Shown here one piece after another: positions 37,101 to 50,366 of a DNA stretch of 64,000 bases (within the stretch, counting starts at the first letter, position 1; the number at the start of each line of letters is the position of its first letter). This stretch comes from Paraescarpia echinospica. Its lineage: Eukaryota > Annelida > Polychaeta > Sabellida > Siboglinidae. Location of the stretch: the NCBI GenBank assembly GCA_020002185.1, contig CM034539.1, forward strand, positions 1,110,355-1,174,354. The letters run 5' to 3'. Under the pieces are notes generated by a model. It was not told where the DNA came from. It saw only the letters and a program-made list of their open reading frames with translations, and did no database searches. A program made the position numbers and the translations under genes.

Positions 37101-40100
37101 ATGAAGCTTGTTGGTGTTATGTAGCGTCACCTATCTGATTGAATTGACCAAAACGTACATGTATCTCTGTGAAGTGTCAGTAAGATACGACTTTAAATAA
37201 TTCACAATCATGACGCTTGTTGGTGTTATGTAGCGTCACCTATCTGATTGAATGGACCAAAACGTACATGTATCTCTGTGAAGTGTCAGTAAGATACGAC
37301 TTTAAATAATTCACAATCATGAAGCTTGTTGGTGTTATGTAGCGTCACCTATCTGATTGAATGGACCAAAACGTACATGTATCTCTGTGAAGGGTCAGTA
37401 AGATACGACTTTAAATAATTCACAATCATAACGCTTGTTGGTGTTATTCAGCATCACCTATCTGATTGAATGGACCAAAACGTACATGTATCTCTGTGAA
37501 GTGTCAGTAAGATACGACTTTAAATAATTCACAACCATGACGCTTGTTGGTGTTATGTAGCGTCACCTATCTGATTGAATGGACCAAAACGTACATGTAT
37601 CTCTGTGAAGTGTCAGTAAGATACGACTTTAAATAATTCACAATCATGACGCTTGTTGGTGTTATGTAGCGTCACCTATCTGATTGAATGGACCAAAACG
37701 TACATGTATCTCTGTGAAGTGTCGGTAAGATACGACTTTAAATAATTCACAATCATGACGCCTGTTGGTGTTATGCAGCATCACCTATCTGATTGAATGG
37801 ACCAAAACGTACATGTATCTCTGTGAAGTGTCAGTAAGATACGACTTTAAATAATTCACAATCATGACGCTTGTTGGTGTTATGTAGCATCACTTATCTG
37901 ATTGAATGGACCAAAACGTACATGTATCTCTGTGAAGTGTCGGTAAGATACGACTTTAAATAATTCACAATCATGACGCTTGTTGGTGTTATGCAGCATC
38001 ACCTATCTGATTGAATGGATCAAAACGTACATGTATCTCTGTGAAGTGTCGGTAAGATACGACTTTAAATAATTCACAATCATGACGCTTGTTGGTGTTA
38101 CGTAGCGTCACCTATCTGATTGAATGGACCAAAACGTACATGTATCTCTGTGAAGTGTCAGTAAGATACGACTTTAAATAATTCACAATCATGACGCTTG
38201 TTGGTGTTATGTAGCGTCACCTATCTGATTGAATGGACCAAAACGTACATGTATCTCTGTGAAATGTCAGTAAGATACGACTTTAAATAATTCACAATCA
38301 TGAAGCTTGTTGGTGTTATGTAGCGTCACCTATCTGATTGATTTGACCAAAACGTACATGTATCTCTGTGAAGTGTCAGTAAGATACGACTTTAAATAAT
38401 TCACAATCATGACGCTTGTTGGTGTTATGTAGCGTCACCTATCTGATTGAATGGACCAAAACGTACATGTATCTCTGTGAAGTGTCAGTAAGATACGACT
38501 TTAAATAATTCACAATCATGAAGCTTGTTGGTGTTATGTAGCGTCACCTATCTGATTGAATGGACCAAAACGTACATGTATCTCTGTGAAGTGTCAGTAA
38601 GATACGACTTTAAATAATTCACAATCATAACGCTTGTTGGTGTTATTCAGCATCACCTATCTGATTGAATGGACCAAAACGTACATGTATCTCTGTGAAG
38701 TGTCAGTAAGATACGACTTTAAATAATTCACAACCATGACGCTTGTTGGTGTTATGTAGCATCACCTATCTGATTGAATGGACCAAAACGTACATGTATC
38801 TCTGTGAAGTGTCAGTAAGATACGACTTTAAATAATTCACAATCATGACGCTTGTTGGTGTTATGTAGCGTCACCTATCTGATTGAATGGACCAAAACGT
38901 ACATGTATCTCTGTGAAGTGTCGGTAAGATACGACTTTAATTAATTCACAATCATGACGCTTGTTGGTGTTATGCAGCGTCACCTATCTGATTGAATGGA
39001 CCAAAACGAACATGTATCTCTGTGAAATGTCAGTAAGATACGACATTAAATAATTCACAATCATGACGCTTGCTGGTGTTATGTAGCGTCACCTATCTGA
39101 TTGAATGGACCAAAACGTACATGTATCTCTGTGAAGTGTCAGTAAGATACGACTTTAAATAATTCACAATCATGACGCTTGTTGGTGTTATGTAGCGTCA
39201 CCTATCTGATTGAATGGACCAAAACGTACATGTATCTCTGTGAAGTGTCGGTAAGATACGACTTTAAATAATTCACAATCATGACGCTTGTTGGTGTTAT
39301 GCAGCATCACCTATCTGATTGAATGGACGAAAACGTACATGTACCTCTGTGAAGTGTCAGTAAGATACGACTTTAAATAATTCAAAATCATGACGCTTGT
39401 TGGTGTTATGCAGCATCACTTATCTGATTGAATGGGCCAAAACGTACATGTATCTCTGTGAAGTGTCGGTAAGATACGACTTTAAATAATTCACAATCAT
39501 GACGCTTGTTGGTGTTACGTAGCGTCACCTATCTGATTGAATGGACCAAAACGTACATGTATCTCTGTGAAGTGTCAGTAAGATACGGCTTTAAATAATT
39601 CACAATCATGACGCTTGTTGGTGTTATGTAGCATCACCTATCTGATTGAATGGACCAAAACGTACATGTATCTCTGTGAAGTGTCAGTAAGATACGACTT
39701 TAAATAATTCACAATCATGACGCCTGTTGGTGTTATGCAGCATCACCTATCTGATTGAATGGACCAAAACGTACATGTATCTCTGTGAAGTGTCAGTAAG
39801 ATACGACTTTAAATAATTCACAATCATGACGCTTGTTGGTGTTACGTAGCGTCTCCTATCTGATTGATTGGACCAAAACGTACATGTATCTCTTTGAAGT
39901 GTCAGTAAGATACGACTTTAAATAATTCACAATCATGACGCTTGTTGGTGTTATGTAGCGTCACCTATCTGATTGAATGGACCAAAACGTACATGTATCT
40001 CTGTGAAGTGTCAGTAAGATATGACTTTAAATAATTCACAATCATGACGCTTGTTGGTGTTATGCAGCATCACCTATCTGATTGAATGGACCAAAACGTA

Positions 40101-40171
40101 CATGTATCTCTGTGAAGTGTCAGTAAGATACGACTTTAAATAATTCACAATCATGACGCGTGTTGGTGTTA
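19141..40171. repeat. 109-bp satellite DNA, about 192 head-to-tail monomers
   Basis: Monomers begin gactttaaataattcacaat at an exact 109-bp spacing (19141, 19250, 19359 and so on) up to the assembly gap. Within each monomer, tgacgct (positions 23-29) and agcgtca (44-50) can pair as a 7-bp stem with a 14-base loop, and tacatgta (77-84) is a palindrome. Common variants are tgtagc/tgcagc, agcgtca/agcatca, cagtaag/cggtaag and tgacgct/tgaagct. Multimer-scale duplications are visible. Paired tgaagctt monomers two units apart occur at 36013/36231, 37103/37321 and 38302/38520, giving 10- and 11-monomer periods. There is no coding content. The array is truncated by the N run, so its true size is unknown. 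Confidence 0.98.
29673..29737. other. 65-bp anomalous insertion in the 109-bp satellite
   Basis: The distance between monomer starts at 29603 and 29777 is 174 bp, i.e. 109 plus 65. The extra sequence contains gtagatatcgatatcatcat, then acccatctgactttcgttga and aatgtacc. Its second half resembles a diverged copy of the cacctatctgattgaatggacc part of the monomer. The array resumes in register afterwards. It is the only non-monomer sequence I see in 21 kb. Confidence 0.85.
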
Positions 40172-41171
40172 NNNNNNNNNNNNNNNNNNNNNNNNNNNNN
40201 NNNNNNNNNNNNNNNNNNNNNNNNNNNNNNNNNNNNNNNNNNNNNNNNNNNNNNNNNNNNNNNNNNNNNNNNNNNNNNNNNNNNNNNNNNNNNNNNNNNN
40301 NNNNNNNNNNNNNNNNNNNNNNNNNNNNNNNNNNNNNNNNNNNNNNNNNNNNNNNNNNNNNNNNNNNNNNNNNNNNNNNNNNNNNNNNNNNNNNNNNNNN
40401 NNNNNNNNNNNNNNNNNNNNNNNNNNNNNNNNNNNNNNNNNNNNNNNNNNNNNNNNNNNNNNNNNNNNNNNNNNNNNNNNNNNNNNNNNNNNNNNNNNNN
40501 NNNNNNNNNNNNNNNNNNNNNNNNNNNNNNNNNNNNNNNNNNNNNNNNNNNNNNNNNNNNNNNNNNNNNNNNNNNNNNNNNNNNNNNNNNNNNNNNNNNN
40601 NNNNNNNNNNNNNNNNNNNNNNNNNNNNNNNNNNNNNNNNNNNNNNNNNNNNNNNNNNNNNNNNNNNNNNNNNNNNNNNNNNNNNNNNNNNNNNNNNNNN
40701 NNNNNNNNNNNNNNNNNNNNNNNNNNNNNNNNNNNNNNNNNNNNNNNNNNNNNNNNNNNNNNNNNNNNNNNNNNNNNNNNNNNNNNNNNNNNNNNNNNNN
40801 NNNNNNNNNNNNNNNNNNNNNNNNNNNNNNNNNNNNNNNNNNNNNNNNNNNNNNNNNNNNNNNNNNNNNNNNNNNNNNNNNNNNNNNNNNNNNNNNNNNN
40901 NNNNNNNNNNNNNNNNNNNNNNNNNNNNNNNNNNNNNNNNNNNNNNNNNNNNNNNNNNNNNNNNNNNNNNNNNNNNNNNNNNNNNNNNNNNNNNNNNNNN
41001 NNNNNNNNNNNNNNNNNNNNNNNNNNNNNNNNNNNNNNNNNNNNNNNNNNNNNNNNNNNNNNNNNNNNNNNNNNNNNNNNNNNNNNNNNNNNNNNNNNNN
41101 NNNNNNNNNNNNNNNNNNNNNNNNNNNNNNNNNNNNNNNNNNNNNNNNNNNNNNNNNNNNNNNNNNNNNNN
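40172..41171. other. assembly gap of 1000 N
   Basis: There are exactly 1000 Ns between a satellite monomer and a CT microsatellite. The round number indicates a placeholder of unknown real length. The long open frames that span it are artefacts. Confidence 0.99.
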
Positions 41172-41204
41172 CTCTCTGTCGCTCGTTTGCTCTTTCGCTC
41201 TCTC

Positions 41205-41293
<89 letters not shown>
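41172..41293. repeat. CT microsatellite upstream of the ORF1-like gene
   Basis: (CT)n with a few interruptions at the 5' side. It ends 10 bp before the ATG at 41304 and may be part of the 5' untranslated region of the retroelement. Confidence 0.95.
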
Positions 41294-41296
<3 letters not shown>

Positions 41297-41303
41297 AACA
41301 GAC

Positions 41304-42032
41304 ATGCCTAGGCCTAGAAAGACAAGGTCCGTGTCCACTGATGATGACCAGCTGGCATTCAGGATAATAGAATTGTTCAATGACTCCGCGGTTTTACACA
41401 ATATGAATTCTGTGCTGTTCCCGGGCGAACTATCTGACCAAATTCGAGAACTTCACGTTATATTAAAGAAACCGCAAACTCAGCTAGAGAAAAAGGACAA
41501 GAAGATTCAAAGCCTGGAGGATAAAATTGCCAATCTGGAAGTGCAAACAGATGCAAACGAACAGTACAGTCGTAGGGCTAATCAAAGAGTAAGTGGTCTA
41601 GAGGAAAATGATCAAGGGGAAGACCTGGAGGAAAAAATAATGACATTCTTCAATGAACACATGAACATTTCTCCTCCCATTGATGTCTGCGACATGGAAA
41701 GAATTCACAGAATTGGGCGAACTCTAGACAACAAATCCAGACCGCGACAAGTCATCGTACGTTTCCGCAGCGAGAGAACGCGCGACGCAGTCTTCAAACA
41801 ACGAACTGCACTAAAATCGCTGAACGACGGAACATCAAAGCAAATGTGAAATATCTACATTAAAGAGGACTTAACATCTCTGCGCTCGAAAATGGCCTAT
41901 CAAGCGAGACAACTGAAACAAGACAATAAGATAAGTGACTGTTGGACGTTCAATGGAAAGTTACTGATCAAGGACAAAAACAATGTTGTCCACATAATGA
42001 GTGCCATGATTGATCTCCACAAGTACGAGTAA
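41304..42032 (+). pseudogene. non-LTR retrotransposon ORF1-like protein (L1 ORF1p / Transposase_22-like), one internal stop
   Basis: The ATG at 41304 opens 181 codons to a TGA at 41847-41849. The same frame then continues for 60 more codons to TAA at 42030-42032, giving 243 codons in all. The basic N-terminus (MPRPRKTRS) is followed by a coiled-coil stretch at about residues 43-85 (heptads in LEKKDKKIQSLEDKIANLE). Next comes the EQYSRRANQRVSGLEE block that opens the RNA-binding RRM-like part, then ERIHRIGRT and RPRQVIVRFRSERTRDAVF. The sequence after the stop (NIYIKEDLTSLRSKMA, then WTFNGKLLI) is the conserved C-terminal domain. The TGA therefore interrupts a formerly continuous protein. ORF1p is a nucleic-acid chaperone that packages LINE RNA. 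No reverse transcriptase ORF follows, so this is a solitary fragment or a 3'-deleted copy. Confidence 0.8.
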
Positions 42033-42062
42033 TGTGTATCATTAACTCCGTGGTCACTCACC

Positions 42063-42800
42063 CGACTTGGACATTTAAAATAGTAAGTTATTTTTACACT
42101 GAGTTGTAAAAATACATTATTTTCGTGCTGTGCCAATACGACTTTAGCTCACATAAACTGTGTTAATATTTTTTGTTATGCATTTTTATGTTATTACTTA
42201 CGAGTACTATAAATAAATGTATTTTTTGGTATTGTCCAGTTCTTCGTTATTATGAAATGGTTAAATTGTCTGACCAATATATTTGTTTGTTGTCTGTCAA
42301 ATATGTTTACTCCGACTTGGACATTTAAAATAGTAAGTTAGTTTTACACTGAGTTGTAAGAGTACATTATTTTTTGAAATGCAAATATGTCTTTACTTCA
42401 CATAAATTGTGTAAATATTTCTTTGTTACGCATTCTTATGTTATTATTTACGTGTACTATTATTTTTACATTATTGTTATACCTAGTTGTAAAGGTACAA
42501 TATTTTTTGCAATGCAAATATGACTTTAGTTCACATAAATTGTGTTCATATTTTTTGTTATGCAATCTTATGTTATCATTTACATGTACCATAAATAACT
42601 GTTGTCTGATCAATATATTTACTCCGACTTGAATATTTAAAATAGTAAGTTATTTTTACACTGAATTGTAAGAGTACATTATTTTTTGCAATGTTAGTAT
42701 GACTTTAGTTCACATACATTTTTTATGCTTTTTTATTTTATTATTTACTTGTACTATTTATTGTCCAGTTTTATTTTGTTATGAAAAGTTTAAATTGGCT
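42063..42800. repeat. AT-rich tandem repeat, about 250-310 bp period with internal subrepeats
   Basis: The block starting ccgacttggacatttaaaat occurs at 42063 and 42312, and again as ccgacttgaatatttaaaat at 42626. A shorter related segment (gttgtaaaggtacaatattt) starts near 42484. Each copy contains gactttagttcacataaa and a ttttttgttatgca-like stretch. The repeats lie just 3' of the ORF1-like gene and may derive from that element's 3' region. No coding frame is supported. Confidence 0.8.
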
Positions 42801-43195
42801 GACCAATTATATTTATTCCTGTGATAAACAGTCTTAAGTCAACATTATATCATGCATTTAATTAATTATATTGATCTTGCTCTGATTTCACTGTATGGTT
42901 ATGTTGGTTAAACATCTACCATGTGTTGGTTTAAAATGCATTAGAATGTTGGTTAAAATGCATTAGAATGCATTAGCTCCTACCACTAGAAATACAGTTT
43001 TATTATTAAGTTTCTTTCTCGAGCCATCTTGTCAAATGGTCCGGATTTGCCAAGTATGTTAAAATTTATGTTTTACAAAATTATTATGTAACATGCACAA
43101 GACAAAATTACTATATATGTATACAAAATTAAGTACCGACAACCACCTGTCAACTTGAAACAGTACAAAACAGTCCTAAACGACAAACACAATAC

Positions 43196-44697
43196 TCATG
43201 TAAGCTGGCTCACACTACACATGTAAGCTGGCTCACACTACACATGTAAGCTGGCTCACACTACTCATGTAAGCTGGCTCACACTACACATGTAAGCTGG
43301 CTTACACTACACATGTAAGCTGGCTCACACTACACATGTATGCTGGCTCACACTACACATGTAAGCTGGCTCACAATACTCATGTAAGCTGGCTCACACT
43401 ACACATGTAAGCTGGCTCACACTACACATGTAAGCTGGCTCACACTACACATGTAAGCTGGCTCACACTACACATGTAAGCTGGCTCACACTACACATGT
43501 AAGCTGGCTCACACTACTCATGTAAGCTGGCTCACACTACACATGTAAGCTGGCTCACACTACACATGTAAGCTGGCTCACACTACACATGTAAGCTGGC
43601 TCACACTACTCATGTAAGCTGGCTCACACTACACATGTAAGCTGGCTCACACTACACATGTAAGCTGGCTCACACTACTCATGTAAGCTGGCTCACACTA
43701 CACATGTAAGCTGGCTCACACTACACATGTAAGCTGGCTCACACTACACATGTGAGCTGGCTCACACTACACATGTAAGCTGGCTCACACTACTCATGTA
43801 AGCTGGCTCACACTACACATGTAAGCTGGTTCACACTACATTTGTAAGCTGGCTCACACTACTCATGTAAGCTGGCTCACACTACTCATGTAAGCTGGCT
43901 CACACTACACATGTAAGCTGGCTCACACTACACATGTAAGCTGGCTCACACTACACATGTAAGCTGGCTCACACTACACATGTAAGCTGGCTCACACTAC
44001 TCATGTAAGCTGGCTCACACTACTCATGTAAGCTGGCTCACACTACACATGTAAGCTGGTTCACACTACATTTGTAAGCTGGCTCACACTACTCATGTAA
44101 GCTGGCTCACACTACTCATGTAAGCTGGCTCACACTACACATGTAAGCTGGCTCACACTACACATGTAAGCTGGCTCACACTACTCATGTAAGCTGGCTC
44201 ACACTACACATGTAAGCTGGCTCACACTACTCATGTAAGCTGGCTCACACTACACATGTAAGCTGGCTCACACTACTCATGTAAGCTGGCTCACACTACT
44301 CATGTAAGCTGGCTCACACTACTCATGTAAGCTGGCTCACACTACTCATGTAAGCTGGCTCACACTACTCATGTAAGCTGGCTCACACTACTCATGTAAG
44401 CTGGCTCACACTACACATGTAAGCTGGCTCACACTACACATGTAAGCTGGCTCACACTACACTTGTAAGCTGGCTCACAATACACATGTAAGCTGGCTCA
44501 CACTACACATGTAAGCTGGCTCACACTAGACATGTAAGCTAGCTCACACTACTCATGTAAGCTGGCTCACACTACACATGTAAGCTGGCTCACACTACAC
44601 ATGTAAGCTGGCTCACACTACACATGTAAGCTGGCTCACACTACACATGTAAGCTGGCTCACACTAGACATGTAAGCTGGCTCACACTACACATGCT
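43196..44697. repeat. 23-bp minisatellite (about 65 copies)
   Basis: Units of 23 bp with core catgtaagctggctcacact, then aca or act. The junction base alternates between acatg and tcatg variants in irregular runs. A block containing ggttcacactacatttgtaa recurs about 230 bp apart (near 43826 and 44056), which shows local multi-unit duplication. Stop codons interrupt most frames. Confidence 0.97.
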
Positions 44698-45270
<573 letters not shown>

Positions 45271-46073
45271 GATCATGTTCTGTCCCGGCCCTTCTTATGG
45301 TTATGCTTCGGCATGATGTCATGGAAAATATATACATAAATTTTTCTCCTGTTGTGTTTTGGGATATACATGAATGAGTAATATGACGTCGTTAAAATGT
45401 CATAGGAAATATTAACAATAACGATTGGACGACAACACAGCGAAGAGTCTGTTGAAATAATAATAATCGTATCAGTTTGAACTTGTTGTTCTGCTCCGAT
45501 GACTGCGAAACAAGACAGTGTCGTGTCGTAATATTGTCCTAAGTGCAAAACGGTATGGGCCTTACCAATAGATTGTTGTTTCAAATGGGCCTGTATATGT
45601 GGGAAGTCCGGTCATACAGTGTGCACAGTGACCATTCTGAGACAGAAACCGTACGCGTGCACGCATAAGGATGTGTATGTGCGCGCGCATTGCATGTGTA
45701 TTCACTCACAAGTGTGTTGTGCGTGAGTGCATGAGTGCGTGAGTGCGTGAGTGCGTGAGTGCATGAGTGCGCGAGTGCGCGCATATACGTGTGACCTTTA
45801 GTGCATGCATGCGCGCGTACATTACACGCGCGCGCGTATATTAGCATACTGTCATGTACGCGTGTGTTCATGCGTGTAACTCAACATTTAATCAGTTTTG
45901 GCACAGTCATTGCATACCAAAAAAATTGCATCCGCTTTACATAATACATTTTTCTAAACAGTGAACACCAACTTCCGACTTCTGTCCGTCCTTTCCGTTG
46001 TCATTAGTTGTACGTCTTCTGCTGTGATATCGCGATCGACGGAGAACAACAACATTATAGATGTATACGATTG
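45271..46073. other. no supported gene; GTGCGTGA microsatellite
   Basis: It contains a short octamer run (gtgcgtga/gtgcatga, 45720-45785) and CG/GT-rich flanks. Nothing else is recognised. It lies 3' of the chitin-binding/LamG gene. Confidence 0.5.
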
Positions 46074-46079
46074 TTTATT
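46074..46079 (-). terminator. candidate polyadenylation signal AATAAA
   Basis: AATAAA lies on the minus strand 130 bp downstream of the stop codon of the CBM14/LamG gene, a normal distance for a short 3' UTR. Confidence 0.5.
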
Positions 46080-46208
46080 ACGTATCATACAAACAGTGTT
46101 GACGCGATACACGAATGATTGGCCTCCTAGTATATTCATCACGGATTGTCGTCGATGCTCGTCAGCTAGCTCTTGGTACTATGGACGGTGTTATCGACTG
46201 TCGACATC

Positions 46209-46283
46209 CTAGTAGATAGTTCCGGGATTGTCTACGATGTTGAACACCTCCTGAGCGCTGAGCGCGCTCTTGTAGAAGCACAC
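46209..46283 (-). CDS. exon 8 (terminal) of the CBM14/LamG gene
   Basis: It is 75 bp, with acceptor gtctttgttcag in phase 0. It encodes VCFYKSALSAQEVFNIVDN, then PGTIY and TAG. The Y-SALSAQEV helix is the standard end of LamG-like domains. Confidence 0.85.
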   Translation of the reverse strand: MCFYKSALSAQEVFNIVDNPGTIY

Positions 46284-49200
46284 CTGAACAAAGACGTTGT
46301 CAGTGTAAGCCGTTTGTTTTACTGTTACAAGGTCTGGTTCACATTTATTAACACTTGTTTATATATTGCTGTGAATACTTGTAGGTGTAGTGCCCTCCAA
46401 ACTGCGTGTTCGCAATCTGAATACTGCGCCCGCGAAATGTTCACAATCTGAATACTGCGCCTGCGAAATGTTCACAATCTGAATACTGCGCCCGCCAAAA
46501 TGTTCACAATCTGAATACTGCGCCCGCGAAATGCTCACAATCTGAATACTGCGCCCGCGAAATATTCACAATCTGAATACTGCGCCCGCGAAATGTTCAC
46601 AATGTAAGTAAGACTTTTAAGATTCTAAATATACGTCTCTGGCAATATCGCAGACGCAGGCAGGGTTAACCACAGGACCCTTTTGTTATCAACTCGATCG
46701 CGTGGCTCCTACATCAAAGGTAACTAAATCAGTGCCACTTCCTGCAAACAACACTGATTCCGGGCAATCGGACAGACCTACGCCTTAAACTTACCCATCG
46801 TGAGTCGGCCAAATCAACAATCAGCTCGAATAAACTCTGTTGGTAATCAAATATGTCGAGTGCGTAAGGTGACGGGAAGGGAATGAAATGTTTGGGAATG
46901 TACAACGACGGTTAACCGATAGACAATTGAATTTTACTCTAGTATTATTGACGTCTCGATTGGTTAAAAATAGAGTCCGTACAAAACATGTAACTATCGT
47001 GATATGTTAGCTCTAAATAGTATCCATAATAGGAATCATGATAATGTGATGAATTAAAATGTGCTATTTTACGACAAACATAGACCGGTTTATCGCAATA
47101 TTAGACAGGCTACTAATTCATCACGCTTTATTGTGAAAAAATAATGCGTTTGCCAAGTTTTCTCTTCCGGAGGACGGGTTTGTTTTCTGGTAATACTAAT
47201 ACATTCCGACAGAGAGAAAGGTTAGTGTACTCGCCTGATCCATCACTCCGGTGAAGAAACACGGACCCTTGGGGCAGAGGAACGAGCCGAGGACGATCGG
47301 ACACTTCGTATTTAGGATTGGACCTGTGTAGAAATATAGCTACATGACACAAACAACTCTTCCAGGAGTTTCTCTAAGCACAATGTATTATATAAGCTAC
47401 ACGGGACGATAGGAACGATGACAATGGTGACACTGATTATGTTGTTCTCGTTGCTGTTGTTGTTGAGCGTGATAATACTGGTGGTAGTGGTTGTTGTTCT
47501 TGTCTTCCTGGTTGTTGTTTTTGTTGTTGATGACAGTGTTATTATTCGTGGTGGTAAATGTTGTTGCTCTTGTTATTGCTGTTTTTGTTGTTGTTGCAGC
47601 TGCTGCTGCTGCTGCTGCTGCTGTTGCTGTTGCTGCTGGTGCATGGTGGTAATAGGTGTTGTTGTTGCTGGTGGCGGCGGCGGCAGCTGCGAAGGCTAAT
47701 GTGAAATAACTGATTATAATTTAACAGTACTATGTAAATCACCGTTTAATTCAGAAATCATTCTACCGTACAATTGTTAAATTAATTGTTGAATTCAATC
47801 AACTAGAATTGCTTTCGAACTCGTGATGTCTGGGAACACGGAACATGGAACATATTTACTGCGTGCGAATTATGTAAACAAATGGCATATCACTCCGCCA
47901 GAACACTAGGCAAGTGAAGATGCCGTTGTCATGGCAATGCATATACTGCGCCGTACCTGAGAAGTCTAGTACTTTGACTTCCTGTTTGTCGTGGTAGAAC
48001 TTTACATTCTTTCCGTCCCAAACGATGGCGATATGGTGCCACTCAAGGTCCCACGACTGAAACAAGTAACGAGTCTTTATTACATTTCTTGAGATCATAT
48101 CCACAACATTAATATACCCATGTAGACTTTTGCCCTTCTTAACAGGATGACGTAAACAGTACGACTGACGTCACGTCCGAATGACGTCATCGTATGCGCG
48201 AGAAAGCTCGTAGGCTTCCTCCACACAGGAGATACAACCACTTAAAATACCCTTTACACCTGCCGTTTGAAAAAACTTTTAATATCATTTGAAATGTGAA
48301 CGGCACAAGGCATCGTGGCTGCGCACGCACCCAATGTGCTCTACACAAAACAGAGTTTTCATTATCGGACGTGTGCAATTAGGAGGGAACGGTTTATTTA
48401 CCGGTCATTGAGTATAAAATGGCGCCTGGTTGACATATCCATCACGTGACCTGTTGCCTAGCAACAAGGTCCGGTAAACACGTGGATCATTCGTACATTC
48501 CGTCATATATTTTGTTGAAATTCTATCCCCAAAGTGTTTCTTTATGACAAAAAGGCAAGGTTTTTAAGGTGACAATTGTATGCTGGGATGTTTTGTTTAC
48601 GAGATGTCATGCAGCAATAGTAATGTAACTCACACTTATAAGTTCCGTTATCGACACTTTTCGCAAAGGCAAACTTGGATGACGTTTTAATTATGACATA
48701 AACCAACCGCGATGTACTGGGTGTGTTCATTCATTGTTTATGCTTTTGCTTATAAATCAGCAGTTTAACATTTGAATTGTTTAGAAAAACAACGAGAACC
48801 GATTGCGATGAAATAGAGTACGTAGTCCCCGACTTTGTGTTTGTTAGGACCAGTTAGTATGTAGACTACATTTAAAAAGTATTTGTATAGCTCCCTTTTC
48901 AGCAGAAACTGCATAAAGACGCTTTCTGTGTTCCTTAAAACAACTCATGCATACTAAATAGCAAAACATTTAACTATTGTATGTCTAAGATTTATATAAT
49001 TAAGACTAGATGTATACGATACGCATATGACAAACTGTCTATAAAAATATGCACGTATAAAACAATCTGTAAAAAAGCCGTTTACCCATTGGAATTTGAC
49101 ATCAGCGGCACTGCCGTCGGAAGCCTTGAGCCCGGCGTTGAAGAGGTTGGATGAAGGCGAGGAGATGTAGATGGAGCTCGAGTCGTCCTTGTCGGCGCCT

Positions 49201-50154
49201 TTAAGACAGTCGCTGTTGCTGAGGATGCCCTGCATGAGGCAGACAGACACAATGGCGGTCACCACATGCACGAGACACGCGTCAATCCCATGCACTGAAG
49301 TGTACCCGAATGTTTGGTGGTTTACAGAACCAGAAGGTATACCGATTCAGAAACTGCATGGTGCCATGGCATGGTGCCACCGTGGCATCCTTGAGGAATT
49401 TGAAATATCCAAGATGGCCGCCAAGATGTGAAAATATGTAGAATTGATCATAATTTCCATGTTATGCCACTCAGATAACTATTTTTATGTGTCGAATTTT
49501 TGTTTGGCAATCGAGCATTCAATTGAGACAAATTGTAGTAGTTTATGACAAAGAAATACAGAGATAATCCGAGAGTGAGTGAGTGACTGAGTGAGTGAGT
49601 GAGTAAGCGAGCGATTGACGAAGTGTGTGAGTGAGTGAGTGAGTGAGTGAATGTGTTGAAGAGTGAGTAACTAGGTGGGTGTGCGTGTGAATGGTTAAGC
49701 AGGTAAGTGAGTGAGTGAGTGAGTGAATGAGTGAATGGGTGAGTGAGTGAATCAATCAGTTTGTCAGTCAATCAGCCAGTCAGTCAGTCAGTCAGTGAGG
49801 TAGTGACCTGGTAGGAGGAACCAGCGGTAAGGCCGTAGAAGAGGCTGACTGAGAACTGCTTGTAGGACTGGTAGTTGTTGACGAAGAAGGGGATCTCGAG
49901 TGTGCCGTTGCCGTCGAAGTAACCACACTTCTTGTGCTTGCACACGCCGGGGTGGTCGACCACTTTCACGTTCTCGTTGAGCACCCAGACACCGTTCGTT
50001 GCCAGCCCGTTGTTAGACTCGTCGAACGTCACACACGTGATGGAGCGCTTCTCTTCTGCAAGACGGCGCAACAGGACAGGTGTAACGAAGGCTGTAGTTC
50101 TCGGTGATCTACTTACTGAAAGCTTGGGAACACACACCCACGCACGCCTGCACA

Positions 50155-50186
<32 letters not shown>

Positions 50187-50332
50187 TATATATTATATAT
50201 ATATTATAAATGAAGTAAATACATTTGTATGAACCTTATTAGAATGAGAACGATTAGAATATAATTATGTATGTGTGCGCGCGGGTGTGTGAGTGCGTGT
50301 GTATGTGCGTGCGTGCCTACGTCCATGTGTAC

Positions 50333-50366
<34 letters not shown>

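Noticed and set aside
40120..41367. Long frames crossing the N run
   Set aside because: They consist almost entirely of unknown residues through the assembly gap.
47418..47699. Poly-Val/poly-Cys membrane-like protein
   Set aside because: It is a GTT/CTG trinucleotide tract inside intron 6.
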